Source of the DNA: Vibrio aerogenes
GTDB taxonomy: Bacteria > Pseudomonadota > Gammaproteobacteria > Enterobacterales > Vibrionaceae
DNA length: 64,000 bases
NCBI RefSeq assembly: GCF_024346755.1
Contig: NZ_AP024862.1
Coordinates: forward strand, 62,001 to 126,000
Direction of reading: 5' to 3'
A program made the position numbers and the translations under genes. Numbering within the stretch: the stretch's first letter is position 1; each line of letters opens with the position of its first letter. Under the pieces are notes generated by a model. That model saw only the letters and a list, made by a program, of their open reading frames with translations. It did no database searches and was not told where the DNA came from. Below are positions 45,435-55,023 of this stretch, piece after piece.

Positions 45435-47267
45435 GTGAATTCATCGAAACATCCGAACCAGTTTTTACTTGAACTGATTCAACAAAAAAAATGGTATTAC
45501 TCAGGCTCGGCGATTGCAGTCTCAATTGCCAGTTATTTTATGTTTCTTGGCCCGACCATCGGCCAGATTGCCATTGATACCTTACTTTCCTCCGGGCACA
45601 CAACGACACATAGTTCATTACAGTGGCTTGTGGACTGGATTGGTTCCCCCGACCGGCTCTGGCTTGCCGGTGTCGCCATCGTTGTCGTGACCGCGTTAGG
45701 CGGACTATTCATGTATCTCAAAGATTTTCTTGCCGCACGTGCGTGTGAGCAAACCGTTAAATCTTTGCGTGAACGGCTTTTCTCGCATATACATCGTCTC
45801 CCCGAACCGTATTTGAACCGGGCTGATAGTGGTGATTTGGTGCAACGCTGTACTTCAGATGTCGATACCCTGCGTGAATTTTTAACGCTACAGGTGATGG
45901 ACATGGGGAGAACCGTCATTTTGATGTGTATTGTCATCCCGCTGATGGTGATGCAATCACCGCTGATGACCGTCATCAGCTTATGCCTGATGCCTGTTGT
46001 TTTCACTTTTGCATGGCAGTTTTTCCGCAAAGTGAAAGCCATGTTCCAGCTGGTGGATGAAGCGGAAGGTCATCTGACAACCATCGTGCAGGAGAACCTG
46101 ACCGGAATTCGGGTCGTACGTGCTTTCGCCCGTCAGGCTTATGAGTGTGAGAAATTTGATCAGAGCAACCGGACTTACAGCGACTTAAATCTGAAGCTGA
46201 TGCGGTTACTGGCCAGGTTTTGGGCGACGTCGAGCCTGCTTTGCGTGACACAAAACGGCATTGTGCTGGTCGGTGGTGCGTGGATGGCGGCACACGGTCA
46301 TATCAGCGTCGGCACCTACTTCGCCTTTATCGGCTATGCGATCCTGCTGATCTGGCCTATTCGTCAGCTGGGTCAACAACTGAGTGAAGCCGGGAAAGCC
46401 ACGGTTGCAATTGGCTGGATGCAGGAAATTCTGTCTGTCCCGGAAGAGCAACCCGTGGATGAAGAGCAGATTCTGCCTGAAAATTTCACACCGGGGATTG
46501 TTTTCGACAGGGTCAGTTTTGCCTATGACGCGGACTCATCTGCCTCTGAAGCCGATCAACATGCACTGAAGGATGTCACCTTCAACATTGACCCCGGTGA
46601 AACGATCGCCATTGTCGGGCCGACCGGTGCCGGAAAAAGCACACTGGTGCAACTGTTAATGCGGCTTCAGGATTACCGGCAAGGTTCCATTCAACTGGGC
46701 GGCTATGAACTTAATCAGCTCACGCGACACAGTGTTCGTCAACATATCGGCGCACTGTTACAAGAGCCGTTTCTTTACAGCCGGAGCCTGCGGGACAACA
46801 TCAAATTGGGCCGGGCAGCAGCGACCGATCCGGAGATGATTCAGGCGTCTGTTGATGCGGCGGTGCATCACACCATTGAACGGTTCACCAAACAATACGA
46901 TACCGTGATTGGTGAGCGTGGTGTGAGTTTAAGCGGCGGGCAAAAGCAACGGATGACTCTGTCCCGAACCTTGTTGAGAGACACGCCGATCCTTGTGCTG
47001 GACGATACCCTCAGCGCCGTCGATTCAAAAACAGAGCAAGAGATTATCCGTGCCCTGCATCAGAAAAAGGGTCAGCAAACTCTGCTGATCATCACCCACA
47101 GGATCAGTGTGTGCCGCCACGCAGACCGGGTCTTTGTGATGGAAGGCGGGCGGCTGACCGCTCAGGGAACACATGCTGATGTTGAAGCAAACAATCATTT
47201 CTATCGTCAGCTATGGAAGATTCAAAGTCACCAGCAAGCCGATTTTGAATCAGAACTGGCCGTTTAG
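45435..47267 (+). CDS. ABC exporter half-transporter, MdlA-like (degenerate Walker B)
   Basis: A 610-residue half-transporter with about six transmembrane helices (residues 20-310) and a nucleotide-binding domain (about 345-585). Walker A is GPTGAGKS, the signature is LSGGQKQR and the H-loop is IITHR. Walker B reads LVLDDTLSAVDS, with Asp where the catalytic Glu normally stands, the mark of the inactive ATP site in heterodimeric exporters. The start is a GTG behind an AAGGAAGGA Shine-Dalgarno. The partner gene starts 9 bp after its stop. The substrate is unknown; drugs or peptides are likely. Confidence 0.93.
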   Translation: MNSSKHPNQFLLELIQQKKWYYSGSAIAVSIASYFMFLGPTIGQIAIDTLLSSGHTTTHSSLQWLVDWIGSPDRLWLAGVAIVVVTALGGLFMYLKDFLAARACEQTVKSLRERLFSHIHRLPEPYLNRADSGDLVQRCTSDVDTLREFLTLQVMDMGRTVILMCIVIPLMVMQSPLMTVISLCLMPVVFTFAWQFFRKVKAMFQLVDEAEGHLTTIVQENLTGIRVVRAFARQAYECEKFDQSNRTYSDLNLKLMRLLARFWATSSLLCVTQNGIVLVGGAWMAAHGHISVGTYFAFIGYAILLIWPIRQLGQQLSEAGKATVAIGWMQEILSVPEEQPVDEEQILPENFTPGIVFDRVSFAYDADSSASEADQHALKDVTFNIDPGETIAIVGPTGAGKSTLVQLLMRLQDYRQGSIQLGGYELNQLTRHSVRQHIGALLQEPFLYSRSLRDNIKLGRAAATDPEMIQASVDAAVHHTIERFTKQYDTVIGERGVSLSGGQKQRMTLSRTLLRDTPILVLDDTLSAVDSKTEQEIIRALHQKKGQQTLLIITHRISVCRHADRVFVMEGGRLTAQGTHADVEANNHFYRQLWKIQSHQQADFESELAV

Positions 47268-47275
47268 AGGCATTT

Positions 47276-49105
47276 ATGAACCAATATGATAACAACACAC
47301 CGGTACAGAACGGTGCATGGAAAACCTTATTTCAGATGATTTATCAGCCGGAAAAGCGTTTGTTTCACCGGTTAATTGTGGTCGCGCTGTTTACGGCTAT
47401 CGTCGATGCCAGTTTCACGCTGGTAACCAAGGCCATCGTCGATGACATTGTGGCACTCGGCCCTGACATTGAGCTCCTTTCCTATGGATTGATTTTTGCC
47501 GGACTGACTGTGTCCATTGCGGCTTCGATCTGGTGCTTTATTCGTTTGGCCGGGCAGCTATCAACACGCCTGATGTACCGGCTGCGTAAAGAGAGCTTTG
47601 AACATTTACAGACCTTGTCGTTTCGTTTCTTTGATCAAAATGCCGTCGGTTGGTTGCTGGCCCGGATCACGTCAGACACAAACCGGATAGCCAATGTGAT
47701 TGCCTGGGGCACGCTCGATTTATGCTGGGGCGTTCCGTTTCTCATCGGGATCTTTGTGGTGCTGCTGGTTTTGAACTGGCAGTTGGGCCTCATCGTACTG
47801 GCGTTGGTGCCGGTTTTGCTGGCCGTGGCCGTGTGGTTTAACCTGAAAATTCTCGACAGTTCCCGGAAACTGCGCCAAACCAACAGCCGGATCACGGCGA
47901 TTTACAACGAAAGTCTGTCCGGTGTGCAGACCAGCAAAGTCTTGGGCCGCGAGGATGAGAACCTGCATGAGTTTCAAAGTGATACCCGGAAAATCTATTT
48001 CCAGTCGATGCAAAACTTACTGCTGACTTCGGCGTTTTATCCGTTTGTGAATGTGTTTGTGTCGGTCTCCACCGGCATCGCACTCTGGCTCGGTGGTGCA
48101 GATGTTCTGGCAGGGACACTCACCCTCGGTACGCTGGTTGCTTTTATGAGTTATACCCGCTCCCTGATGGACCCGATGCTGGAGGTTTCCGGCAAACTTG
48201 CAGAGTTACAACGGGCGACTGCCAGTGTCGAACGGGTGATAGGCTTATTGCAGGTCACTCCGGAGATTCAGGATTCTGATACTGTGCTGGCGAGCATTCA
48301 GCAGGCAACAGATGCCGGTCATGCCGTGATTGATGGCGGCGATGACCTGATTGAGACGATTGAATTCAGGGATGTTTCTTTTGGCTATAAACCGGAAGAA
48401 ACAGTGTTGAAACGATTTAACCTGCGGGTGAACAAAGGGGAAACCATTGCGCTTGTCGGTGCCACCGGCTCAGGAAAATCGACCATCATCAGCCTGTTAT
48501 GCCGCTTTTATGAACCCAGTGCCGGGGAGATTTTGCTGAACGGGACGGATTATCGTCAGCGCAGTCTGGCATGGTTGCAATCAAACCTTGGCATTGTGCA
48601 ACAAACGCCGTTTCTGTTTACCGGCACAATTCGCTCGAACATTCGTTATGGCAATCTGGACGCCACGGATGCGGAGATTGAAGCGGCGGCTAAAGCCGTG
48701 AACCTGCATGACTTTATTCTGCAAATGGAAAACGGCTACGAGACGGCAGTTCAGGAAGGCGGAAACAACCTCTCCACCGGGCAAAAGCAGTTGATTTCCT
48801 TTGCGCGGGCGGTGGTCGCCGACCCTCAGATTCTGGTCATGGATGAAGCAACTTCTTCTGTGGATACGCAAACAGAGCACGTGCTGCAACACAGCTTGCA
48901 ACAGGTCTTGCACGGCCGGACCAGCTTTGTCGTTGCGCACCGCCTGTCCACCATCCGTGCGGCAGACCGGATTCTGGTGATCGATCAGGGCGAACTGAAA
49001 GAGCAGGGCAGTCATGAGATGTTGATTGCACAACAAGGCCGGTATTACGAGTTGTACCGCAAGCAATTTCAGTCTGAGGCGGAATCAGCGGTGACAGGCA
49101 CATAA
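47276..49105 (+). CDS. ABC exporter half-transporter, MdlB-like (catalytic partner)
   Basis: A 609-residue half-transporter with six predicted helices and a nucleotide-binding domain. Walker A is GATGSGKS, the signature is LSTGQKQL (not the usual LSGGQ) and Walker B is LVMDEATSSVDT with the catalytic Glu, then the His switch VVAHRLSTI. Paired with the preceding protein, it forms one canonical and one degenerate ATP site, as in BmrCD, TM287/288 and MdlAB. Expression is probably under the upstream attenuator. Confidence 0.93.
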   Translation: MNQYDNNTPVQNGAWKTLFQMIYQPEKRLFHRLIVVALFTAIVDASFTLVTKAIVDDIVALGPDIELLSYGLIFAGLTVSIAASIWCFIRLAGQLSTRLMYRLRKESFEHLQTLSFRFFDQNAVGWLLARITSDTNRIANVIAWGTLDLCWGVPFLIGIFVVLLVLNWQLGLIVLALVPVLLAVAVWFNLKILDSSRKLRQTNSRITAIYNESLSGVQTSKVLGREDENLHEFQSDTRKIYFQSMQNLLLTSAFYPFVNVFVSVSTGIALWLGGADVLAGTLTLGTLVAFMSYTRSLMDPMLEVSGKLAELQRATASVERVIGLLQVTPEIQDSDTVLASIQQATDAGHAVIDGGDDLIETIEFRDVSFGYKPEETVLKRFNLRVNKGETIALVGATGSGKSTIISLLCRFYEPSAGEILLNGTDYRQRSLAWLQSNLGIVQQTPFLFTGTIRSNIRYGNLDATDAEIEAAAKAVNLHDFILQMENGYETAVQEGGNNLSTGQKQLISFARAVVADPQILVMDEATSSVDTQTEHVLQHSLQQVLHGRTSFVVAHRLSTIRAADRILVIDQGELKEQGSHEMLIAQQGRYYELYRKQFQSEAESAVTGT

Positions 49106-49242
49106 TCAGACTTCAATATTTTGAGACGGAAACAACCCTGTCTTGTATTGATTCAATTGAATAAATTGAGTCATGATATGGTTGTTTCCTGTCAGGAAGA
49201 GTATTCTGATGACATTATTTCCGGTGAGTTATCCCTCTGTTT

Positions 49243-49902
49243 ATGAATCAATTTATTCTGTTATTTTTCCTTTTATGCGCTTTCAGCCTTTGTGCTGTCG
49301 CGGGAATGAACACAAAGCGGATAGCTTTGCCTTATTTGCATTCTCAATCTGGTCTCAGTCAGTTTGTTCAGCTGGTTGATAAAAATAGCGACCACCGTCC
49401 ATTGATTCAGTTAATCGATGATTATCAACAGATGGATGCCATGACTTTTTATCGTCATTACAACCAAAAGTTGCAGTTAGATGACTGTTTTGATGAAAGT
49501 GAATATGCAGAAGAGATAGAAGATGGAGAAGATTACTTAGCGCTGATGATGATTTTCTTTTTGCAGGAAGACAATCAGTTATTGCAACTCGACTGGAAAG
49601 GAGAAGAGGAAGAGTATCAAACCGTTCATTTTATCAATCGTATTTTGCGGGACTATTTTCATCAAAATGATGCCGTCAATGCCCAGTCTGTTGAACAAGC
49701 AATGCAGCCTGATGATGATATTCTGGTGTTATTGAAAATTGTCGACCGGAAGCTGAAAGCCAGAGGGTATCGTCTGGTTAATTTTGATACCGGTAGCGAT
49801 CAGTATTACATCGGTGTCTTTCCTGAACCTACAGCCAGAAAGCTGGAACAGCAGAAGGTGAATCAGCTTGAAATCACGATAGTCTCCCGGTTTGAAGATT
49901 AA
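49243..49902 (+). CDS. Unknown acidic protein
   Basis: A 219-residue protein, not recognised. It begins with a hydrophobic stretch (MNQFILLFFLLCAFSLCAVAG) that looks like a signal peptide or anchor, followed by an acidic helical body (DDCFDESEYAEEIEDGEDYLALMMIFFLQEDNQ). A second Met at residue 22 could be the start of a cytoplasmic form. An out-of-frame ATG at 49209 has the better Shine-Dalgarno (AGGAAGAG) and overlaps the N-terminus, so either translational coupling or an N-terminal frameshift is possible. Confidence 0.55.
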   Translation: MNQFILLFFLLCAFSLCAVAGMNTKRIALPYLHSQSGLSQFVQLVDKNSDHRPLIQLIDDYQQMDAMTFYRHYNQKLQLDDCFDESEYAEEIEDGEDYLALMMIFFLQEDNQLLQLDWKGEEEEYQTVHFINRILRDYFHQNDAVNAQSVEQAMQPDDDILVLLKIVDRKLKARGYRLVNFDTGSDQYYIGVFPEPTARKLEQQKVNQLEITIVSRFED

Positions 49903-49919
49903 ACCCGTTGCAGCCGTAC

Positions 49920-51161
49920 TTAAACCACACGATGCATCGGCTTTTCCGGATCCAATCGCTTCAGATACAGCGCTGCCAGTATCCTTTGCTGTTGATTGCC
50001 ATTTGCCAGCACATGCTCAAGCCCGGCCTGATCCGGTTGTTGCCCGGCAAAATACCGCTGGCCTGACTCCCATTGCGCCTGATGTTGTGCCCACCATGCG
50101 GTGACTTTCTCAATATCAGGGTAGGGTAAATCCGGTTCATAGGGCTGGGCCTGCTTATCCCGCTGATAGCGTTGGTGCCATGTCTCTTCCGCCAGCGCTT
50201 CATACGCTGACTGTTTCTCTTTATCTTCGAATTCGACCTGAAGCAGGCTCAGGTTATCATCATCAAGCTCTACGCCAAAGATCATGGTCAACGCTTCAGC
50301 CGCCAGAGGTGCCCATTCCGGTGAATGCATATATGCAATCAGAACCGGGATATTTTCCGTCAACCCGGCAATACCGATTGAGAAAATCTTGAGCCGATCT
50401 GAGATGGCAGCCTTGAGTAACTGCTGAACCCATGTGGAGACCTGATCGACCGGCGCAATTGAAAACAGCAGAGGAAGCAGGTCGCGTAAATGCGCTGAAT
50501 CGGGGCGAAGGATTTGCATCAGATCCGGGATAAGTGTTGACTCATTTTCTCCGTGACAGTAGCGGATATAAAGCTTTGCAAACGCGATGGCTTCGGAGTC
50601 AATCTGAATGGCGGAGAGGTCATATTGTGTTTCGTGGCTTTGGCAGGCGATATTTTCCAGCGCCATGAGTACTTCCGGCTCATCTGCTGCGGAGATTTTC
50701 TCCTGAAGGTAAGCATCCGCCAGCCGTACCTGCCGCAGCTGTGCATATTTCAGGGTTGCCCGCCGCAACCACGGGTTGTCACTGAACCCAAGATGAGACA
50801 GCACATCCCCGATAGATTGTGTCTCATAACAGGCAAGCGCGGAAGCCAGTTCATCGCTGAGTGCTGCATCGGTGACGTTCTCAATTGCAGCCTGCCATAT
50901 TTCGGGCTGATGCTGCCTGATGCCCAGCCACGTATGAACAAACAAACCGCCTTGCTCATCCAGCGGGATATGCGCAAGCGGTTGATGTCCATTCTTATCA
51001 GCGAGTGCCAGCATTGTAAGAAAAGCATTCACCCGGTTATCCAGCTCAGTGATTTGCTTTCGCCGGTATAAAGGGGAACGGGTTGCCTGATCTTTGAGAT
51101 ACCACCAAAATGGGGCATCTTCATGAAGTTGAGTTAATACCTGCTCAGAAAATATTGCCAC
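49920..51161 (-). CDS. T6SS-associated HEAT-repeat protein (TIGR02270-like)
   Basis: A 413-residue soluble protein built of helical repeats (LLPLLFSIAPVDQVSTWVQQLLKAAISDRLKIFSIGIAG, then LEHVLANGNQQQRILAALYLKRLDP) of the type found beside VgrG/PAAR effector genes. It may act as an adaptor or loading factor; the role is not established. The start is GTG. It is the last gene of the minus-strand T6SS island. Confidence 0.78.
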   Translation of the reverse strand: MAIFSEQVLTQLHEDAPFWWYLKDQATRSPLYRRKQITELDNRVNAFLTMLALADKNGHQPLAHIPLDEQGGLFVHTWLGIRQHQPEIWQAAIENVTDAALSDELASALACYETQSIGDVLSHLGFSDNPWLRRATLKYAQLRQVRLADAYLQEKISAADEPEVLMALENIACQSHETQYDLSAIQIDSEAIAFAKLYIRYCHGENESTLIPDLMQILRPDSAHLRDLLPLLFSIAPVDQVSTWVQQLLKAAISDRLKIFSIGIAGLTENIPVLIAYMHSPEWAPLAAEALTMIFGVELDDDNLSLLQVEFEDKEKQSAYEALAEETWHQRYQRDKQAQPYEPDLPYPDIEKVTAWWAQHQAQWESGQRYFAGQQPDQAGLEHVLANGNQQQRILAALYLKRLDPEKPMHRVV

Positions 51162-51222
51162 TTTAATTACCTGTTATTTTCGCATCGCTAATATTCAAAA
51201 TTTATCTGTTTAAAATGAATGA

Positions 51223-52287
51223 TCATTTTTTCACCTTGTTTATTATGTCCATTAAATCTTCTAAATCATCCTGGGCTTGTTCAATCCATTCAAGGTTTTG
51301 ACTCATTAATACCTGAGCTTCTTCTTCAGTAATATCGAAGCAACCATTAATATCGAGCCACTTCTCACCATTAAAAAATGCGATCTGATTATCATTATTT
51401 GTGATGAGTAACCGGTCATATGCTGAATACATATACCTGCCTGCAATTGATGGAAGCTGACCTTCAAAGTCATAGGTACGTGGAATTAAATCATCTCCAA
51501 TGATAAGGGTTTCACTTTCTGTTCCTGCAAAAACCCTTCCCCGGTAGCTTGTGATGCTCCATATATTATCGGATGGTTTTTTCGGGTAATGCGTTTCCCA
51601 TTCGTCTCCCCGTCCTCTGGCTATAATCCCACCGCGCCCGGCTATATATACATAACCATCGTCTGCACAAACAATACAACTACATATAAATGTTTCACGA
51701 CCAATATCTACGGGACTCCAGTCTTTACCATCAAAATGCCATACGTCCCGATCTCCTCCAATGGCATAGATATCTTGTTCTGTAAAACCATCTAAAGCAT
51801 AAAATCCAACCCGATTGCTGTGTTGAGCTCCTGGCAGTTTGGATAAATCGCATAGTTCTTCCCAACGATTTACTCCCAGCCGTTTATAGGTAATTCTGGG
51901 GATAGTGGCACCGTAAATATTACCGTTAATATTTTTTAAGCTCCAGATTCCTGCAGAGTCTTCAATTGATTTCTCAAATTGCTTATTATCGCCAACTCCA
52001 CAGTAATATACATCTCCCCCCCGATCGGCAACCAGATACTCATTTAATTTATCGGTGTGAACAATACTTGGGCTGGCCCAGCCCTCATCAAATTGAACTT
52101 TTCCCCATCGTTTTCCCGGGTCATTTTTCAGATTATGTACAGCAAACCGAACTTTTACACCATCTTCGTCAGGATCATCTTTTGAATCTTCATCTTGCTC
52201 TAAAAGAAGACAAAAGTAGTATGGGCTCATGATACAAGCGCCGGTTACATAATACTCCTGTAATATTTCTTTTGTTGTTAGTCCCAT
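51223..52287 (-). CDS. Propeller-like putative immunity protein, copy 2
   Basis: A 354-residue cytosolic protein without signal peptide. It carries six or so beta-propeller-like blades (DGFTEQDIYAIGGDRDVWHFDGKDWSPVD, then DDGYVYIAGRGGIIARGRGDEWETHYP, then YRGRVFAGTE). It is a clear paralogue of the gene at 52318: same length and about 55-60% identity by eye. The two lie directly downstream of a T6SS nuclease effector, the usual place of immunity genes. The family name is not known to me. Confidence 0.75.
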   Translation of the reverse strand: MGLTTKEILQEYYVTGACIMSPYYFCLLLEQDEDSKDDPDEDGVKVRFAVHNLKNDPGKRWGKVQFDEGWASPSIVHTDKLNEYLVADRGGDVYYCGVGDNKQFEKSIEDSAGIWSLKNINGNIYGATIPRITYKRLGVNRWEELCDLSKLPGAQHSNRVGFYALDGFTEQDIYAIGGDRDVWHFDGKDWSPVDIGRETFICSCIVCADDGYVYIAGRGGIIARGRGDEWETHYPKKPSDNIWSITSYRGRVFAGTESETLIIGDDLIPRTYDFEGQLPSIAGRYMYSAYDRLLITNNDNQIAFFNGEKWLDINGCFDITEEEAQVLMSQNLEWIEQAQDDLEDLMDIINKVKK

Positions 52288-52317
52288 GTTTTGTAGCTTA
52301 TTGTCGATGGTTTCTTA

Positions 52318-53382
52318 TTACTTCTTCCCTTTCTGAATGATTTCGGTCAGCTCTTCCAGATCGTCGGTTGCTTTCTCCAGCCACTCAAGATTTTGATTCA
52401 TAAATAAGCTGGCTTCATCTGCTGTCATATCTTCACATCCATTGATATTCAGCCATTTTTCGCCATCAAAAAAAGCAACCTGATTGAAGTTGTTCGCAAT
52501 TAATAAACGATCATAAGCGGTATAAATATAGTGACCAGCCATAAGAGGAAGTTGCCCCTCAAAGTCATATGACTCCGGAATGAGATTTTCTCCAAGAACG
52601 CACGTTTGCTTTTGGGTTCCGACAAAAATACGTCCCCGGTAACTAGCAATGCTTTCAATATCATGGGTCAACTCTTCTGGATAATAAGTTTCCCATTCAT
52701 CACCGCGTCCGCGGGCAATTGCACCGAACCGCCCACCGATATAAACATAGCCATCTTCAGCACAAACAACACAGGTGCAATAAAATGGCTGGCGACTAAT
52801 ATCGACAGGACTCCAACCTTGTTCATCGAGATGCCAGACATCCCTGTCTCCACCAACCGCATAAATATCATTTTCAGAAAAACCATCAATATCCCGGAAG
52901 CCTTTCTGGGATGTTTGATCTCCCCCCGGAATATTTTTTAACCGTTCATCTTTGATCCAATTGTCAGGGCCAATCCGCTTATATGTTATGCGGGCAGATG
53001 TAGCGCCATAAATGGTGCCGTGAATATTTTTGAGGCCAAACAAACCAGCTTTATAACTGTTGAGTGGTTTTTCGTACTGTTTATTTTTACCAAGTCCGTT
53101 GTAAAATACTTTTGCGATACGATCAACAACGATAAATTCATCCTGTTTAGAATGCGCCATAATTGGAGATGCCCAACCTGTCTCAAATTCCTTCATTCCC
53201 CAGCGCTTACCTTTATTTTTCATTAAATCATAAGTACAAAAGCGAACTTTGACGCCGCCGCCTTTATTGTATTTTGCTTGTTCATAGTTTTCTTCCAGTA
53301 AAAAGCCTAAATACTCATCAGACATGATGCAGGCTCCGATCACGGAATAACCCCAAAATACTTCTTTATTACTTAATCCCAT
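52318..53382 (-). CDS. Propeller-like putative immunity protein, copy 1
   Basis: A 354-residue paralogue of the following gene, with the same blade pattern (DGFSENDIYAVGGDRDVWHLDEQGWSPVD, then GYVYIGGRFGAIARGRGDEWETYYP). It starts 23 bp after the effector stop. By analogy with effector-immunity pairs it should bind the GHH nuclease domain encoded upstream. Which copy is the cognate one cannot be told. Confidence 0.77.
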   Translation of the reverse strand: MGLSNKEVFWGYSVIGACIMSDEYLGFLLEENYEQAKYNKGGGVKVRFCTYDLMKNKGKRWGMKEFETGWASPIMAHSKQDEFIVVDRIAKVFYNGLGKNKQYEKPLNSYKAGLFGLKNIHGTIYGATSARITYKRIGPDNWIKDERLKNIPGGDQTSQKGFRDIDGFSENDIYAVGGDRDVWHLDEQGWSPVDISRQPFYCTCVVCAEDGYVYIGGRFGAIARGRGDEWETYYPEELTHDIESIASYRGRIFVGTQKQTCVLGENLIPESYDFEGQLPLMAGHYIYTAYDRLLIANNFNQVAFFDGEKWLNINGCEDMTADEASLFMNQNLEWLEKATDDLEELTEIIQKGKK

Positions 53383-53405
53383 AAAACACTCTCCAGCCCA
53401 ATATG

Positions 53406-55022
53406 CTATCTTTCACCACCGGATTCCTGGTAATCGGGTACTCCGGTATTTTCTTCACTTTTCGTCGATGGTTTAAGCTGACCACACCCACAATTCTTGT
53501 AGTAAGAGCGTAATTGAGCTTTGATACACTGTTCGTTGCAATCAGAAATTAAACCAAAACTATTTCTATGTGCATCTGATGCCATATTAATAGCTTTGTT
53601 GATAGACACAGTTGCTTCTTCTTTATTCTTCTCATAGAAGTCAATAACTATATCATCTAGAGCATCGTGTATTGTTCCATGACTTCCAATTGAGTGACTT
53701 ACTCCTTCTACGCACACGACGGGAGCCGCATTTTCATTATATTTCGATGCATCACATCCATTTTTTGCCCATGCATCGGGAACCAGATGATGTCCTGTTT
53801 GCCCAGAACAACAGCCCCGTTGATCGCCAAACATCATCCCAAAAAGAGATGAATTTTTTGCTTTTGTAGTATTACCAGCTCTGCCCTGCTTTCCCAGATT
53901 TTTGTAGGGGACAAGCTGGCATCTTTTAGCTCTTGTGCATGGGTCTGCTGTCGCTGCAATCGACATATCATTAGCCACATCTTTCAGTTTTTCGACGATA
54001 TCCTTGTAAGCTTGTTCCTTTTTGTCTCCGGTTAAAACGTCACGCATGTCTTTAATTTTTGACAGATAGCCTTTAATTTCACCAACTTTGCCCATTAATT
54101 CTTTGGCAATATCTCTTTTTTCCCAAAGATCATACCCAGTACTAACAACTGTACAGGCACTATCCACTATATTATGAAGAGTCGCTGCTGTTTCACATGC
54201 GACTGTTGCTTCAGGCCCTAAGATTGTACAGGATAAGCCTTCAAGATATCTTGTTATGGATCTGGTTGTGTATGATTCAGCTGCATTTGTCATAAGCTCT
54301 TTGGTTGCTTTTTCACTAACATCCCAAAAATCATTTTTTGCTGCATTTAGTTCGGCTTTGAAATCCTTCTCAGCTTTTTTTAGTGATTCGATACCTGGTT
54401 TAATTGCTAAGGCTTTACAGTGCTTGTCTTTCCACGTCAGGTTTCTTATTTCTTTTTCGTTTTTACCTCGCTTAAGCCTTAGTTTGTTACGTCGTTTTTG
54501 TTTATCTCTGAACTTTTTATTCTCTTTTTCATCGACACCGCATTTCTTTTCTACCCGCTCAATATCCTTCCTACAGTCATCGGTTTTATCTGCTTTAGAT
54601 ACATATGCCCAGCCCCCCGTATTTCCGGGCTGTGAGCCATGATTGTGCGTCATCAAATCCGTGTGCCGGGGCACGTTCAACCCTTCCACCATCACATTCA
54701 TGGACCAGCTGGTATAATAGGCCTTTCCTTTGATGGTGCCGGTGGTGACCCCCTGCGCAAAAGAGCGGGTGGCCGCTTCATTGCCGGTACTGGTGCTGAG
54801 ATAGGATTGATCTTTTCTGGCGACTGGTTTTCCGCCAATCAATACGCTCGTGGTGCCGTTGGCCAGATCTTTGGCATAAGCCGTATTGGCATAAGGGATC
54901 ACCACGGGGCCGGCCGGTGGTGAGGGCGGACTCCAGCACGGGTCCGGAAATGCGGCGACAGAATTGCCGCCGGAGATTTTGCAGGAGACTTCCAAACCAT
55001 TCGCAAACACGGTATTTGCCAT
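53406..55022 (-). CDS. T6SS effector: PAAR-like (DUF4150) N-terminus with GHH nuclease C-terminus
   Basis: This 538-residue protein combines a delivery and a toxin module. Residues about 1-130 are a DUF4150 PAAR-like domain (FPDPCWSPPSPPAGPVVIPYANTAYAKDL, then LIGGKPVARKDQSYLS) that would cap the VgrG spike. A Lys-rich coiled middle follows (about 150-390). The C-terminus has the HNH/EndoVII-type GHH signature at residues 410-412 (TGHHLVPDAWA), then GVSHSIGSHGTIHD and a Cys-rich tail. It is likely a DNase injected into rival cells. Two putative immunity genes follow. Confidence 0.88.
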   Translation of the reverse strand: MANTVFANGLEVSCKISGGNSVAAFPDPCWSPPSPPAGPVVIPYANTAYAKDLANGTTSVLIGGKPVARKDQSYLSTSTGNEAATRSFAQGVTTGTIKGKAYYTSWSMNVMVEGLNVPRHTDLMTHNHGSQPGNTGGWAYVSKADKTDDCRKDIERVEKKCGVDEKENKKFRDKQKRRNKLRLKRGKNEKEIRNLTWKDKHCKALAIKPGIESLKKAEKDFKAELNAAKNDFWDVSEKATKELMTNAAESYTTRSITRYLEGLSCTILGPEATVACETAATLHNIVDSACTVVSTGYDLWEKRDIAKELMGKVGEIKGYLSKIKDMRDVLTGDKKEQAYKDIVEKLKDVANDMSIAATADPCTRAKRCQLVPYKNLGKQGRAGNTTKAKNSSLFGMMFGDQRGCCSGQTGHHLVPDAWAKNGCDASKYNENAAPVVCVEGVSHSIGSHGTIHDALDDIVIDFYEKNKEEATVSINKAINMASDAHRNSFGLISDCNEQCIKAQLRSYYKNCGCGQLKPSTKSEENTGVPDYQESGGER

Positions 55023-55023
55023 T

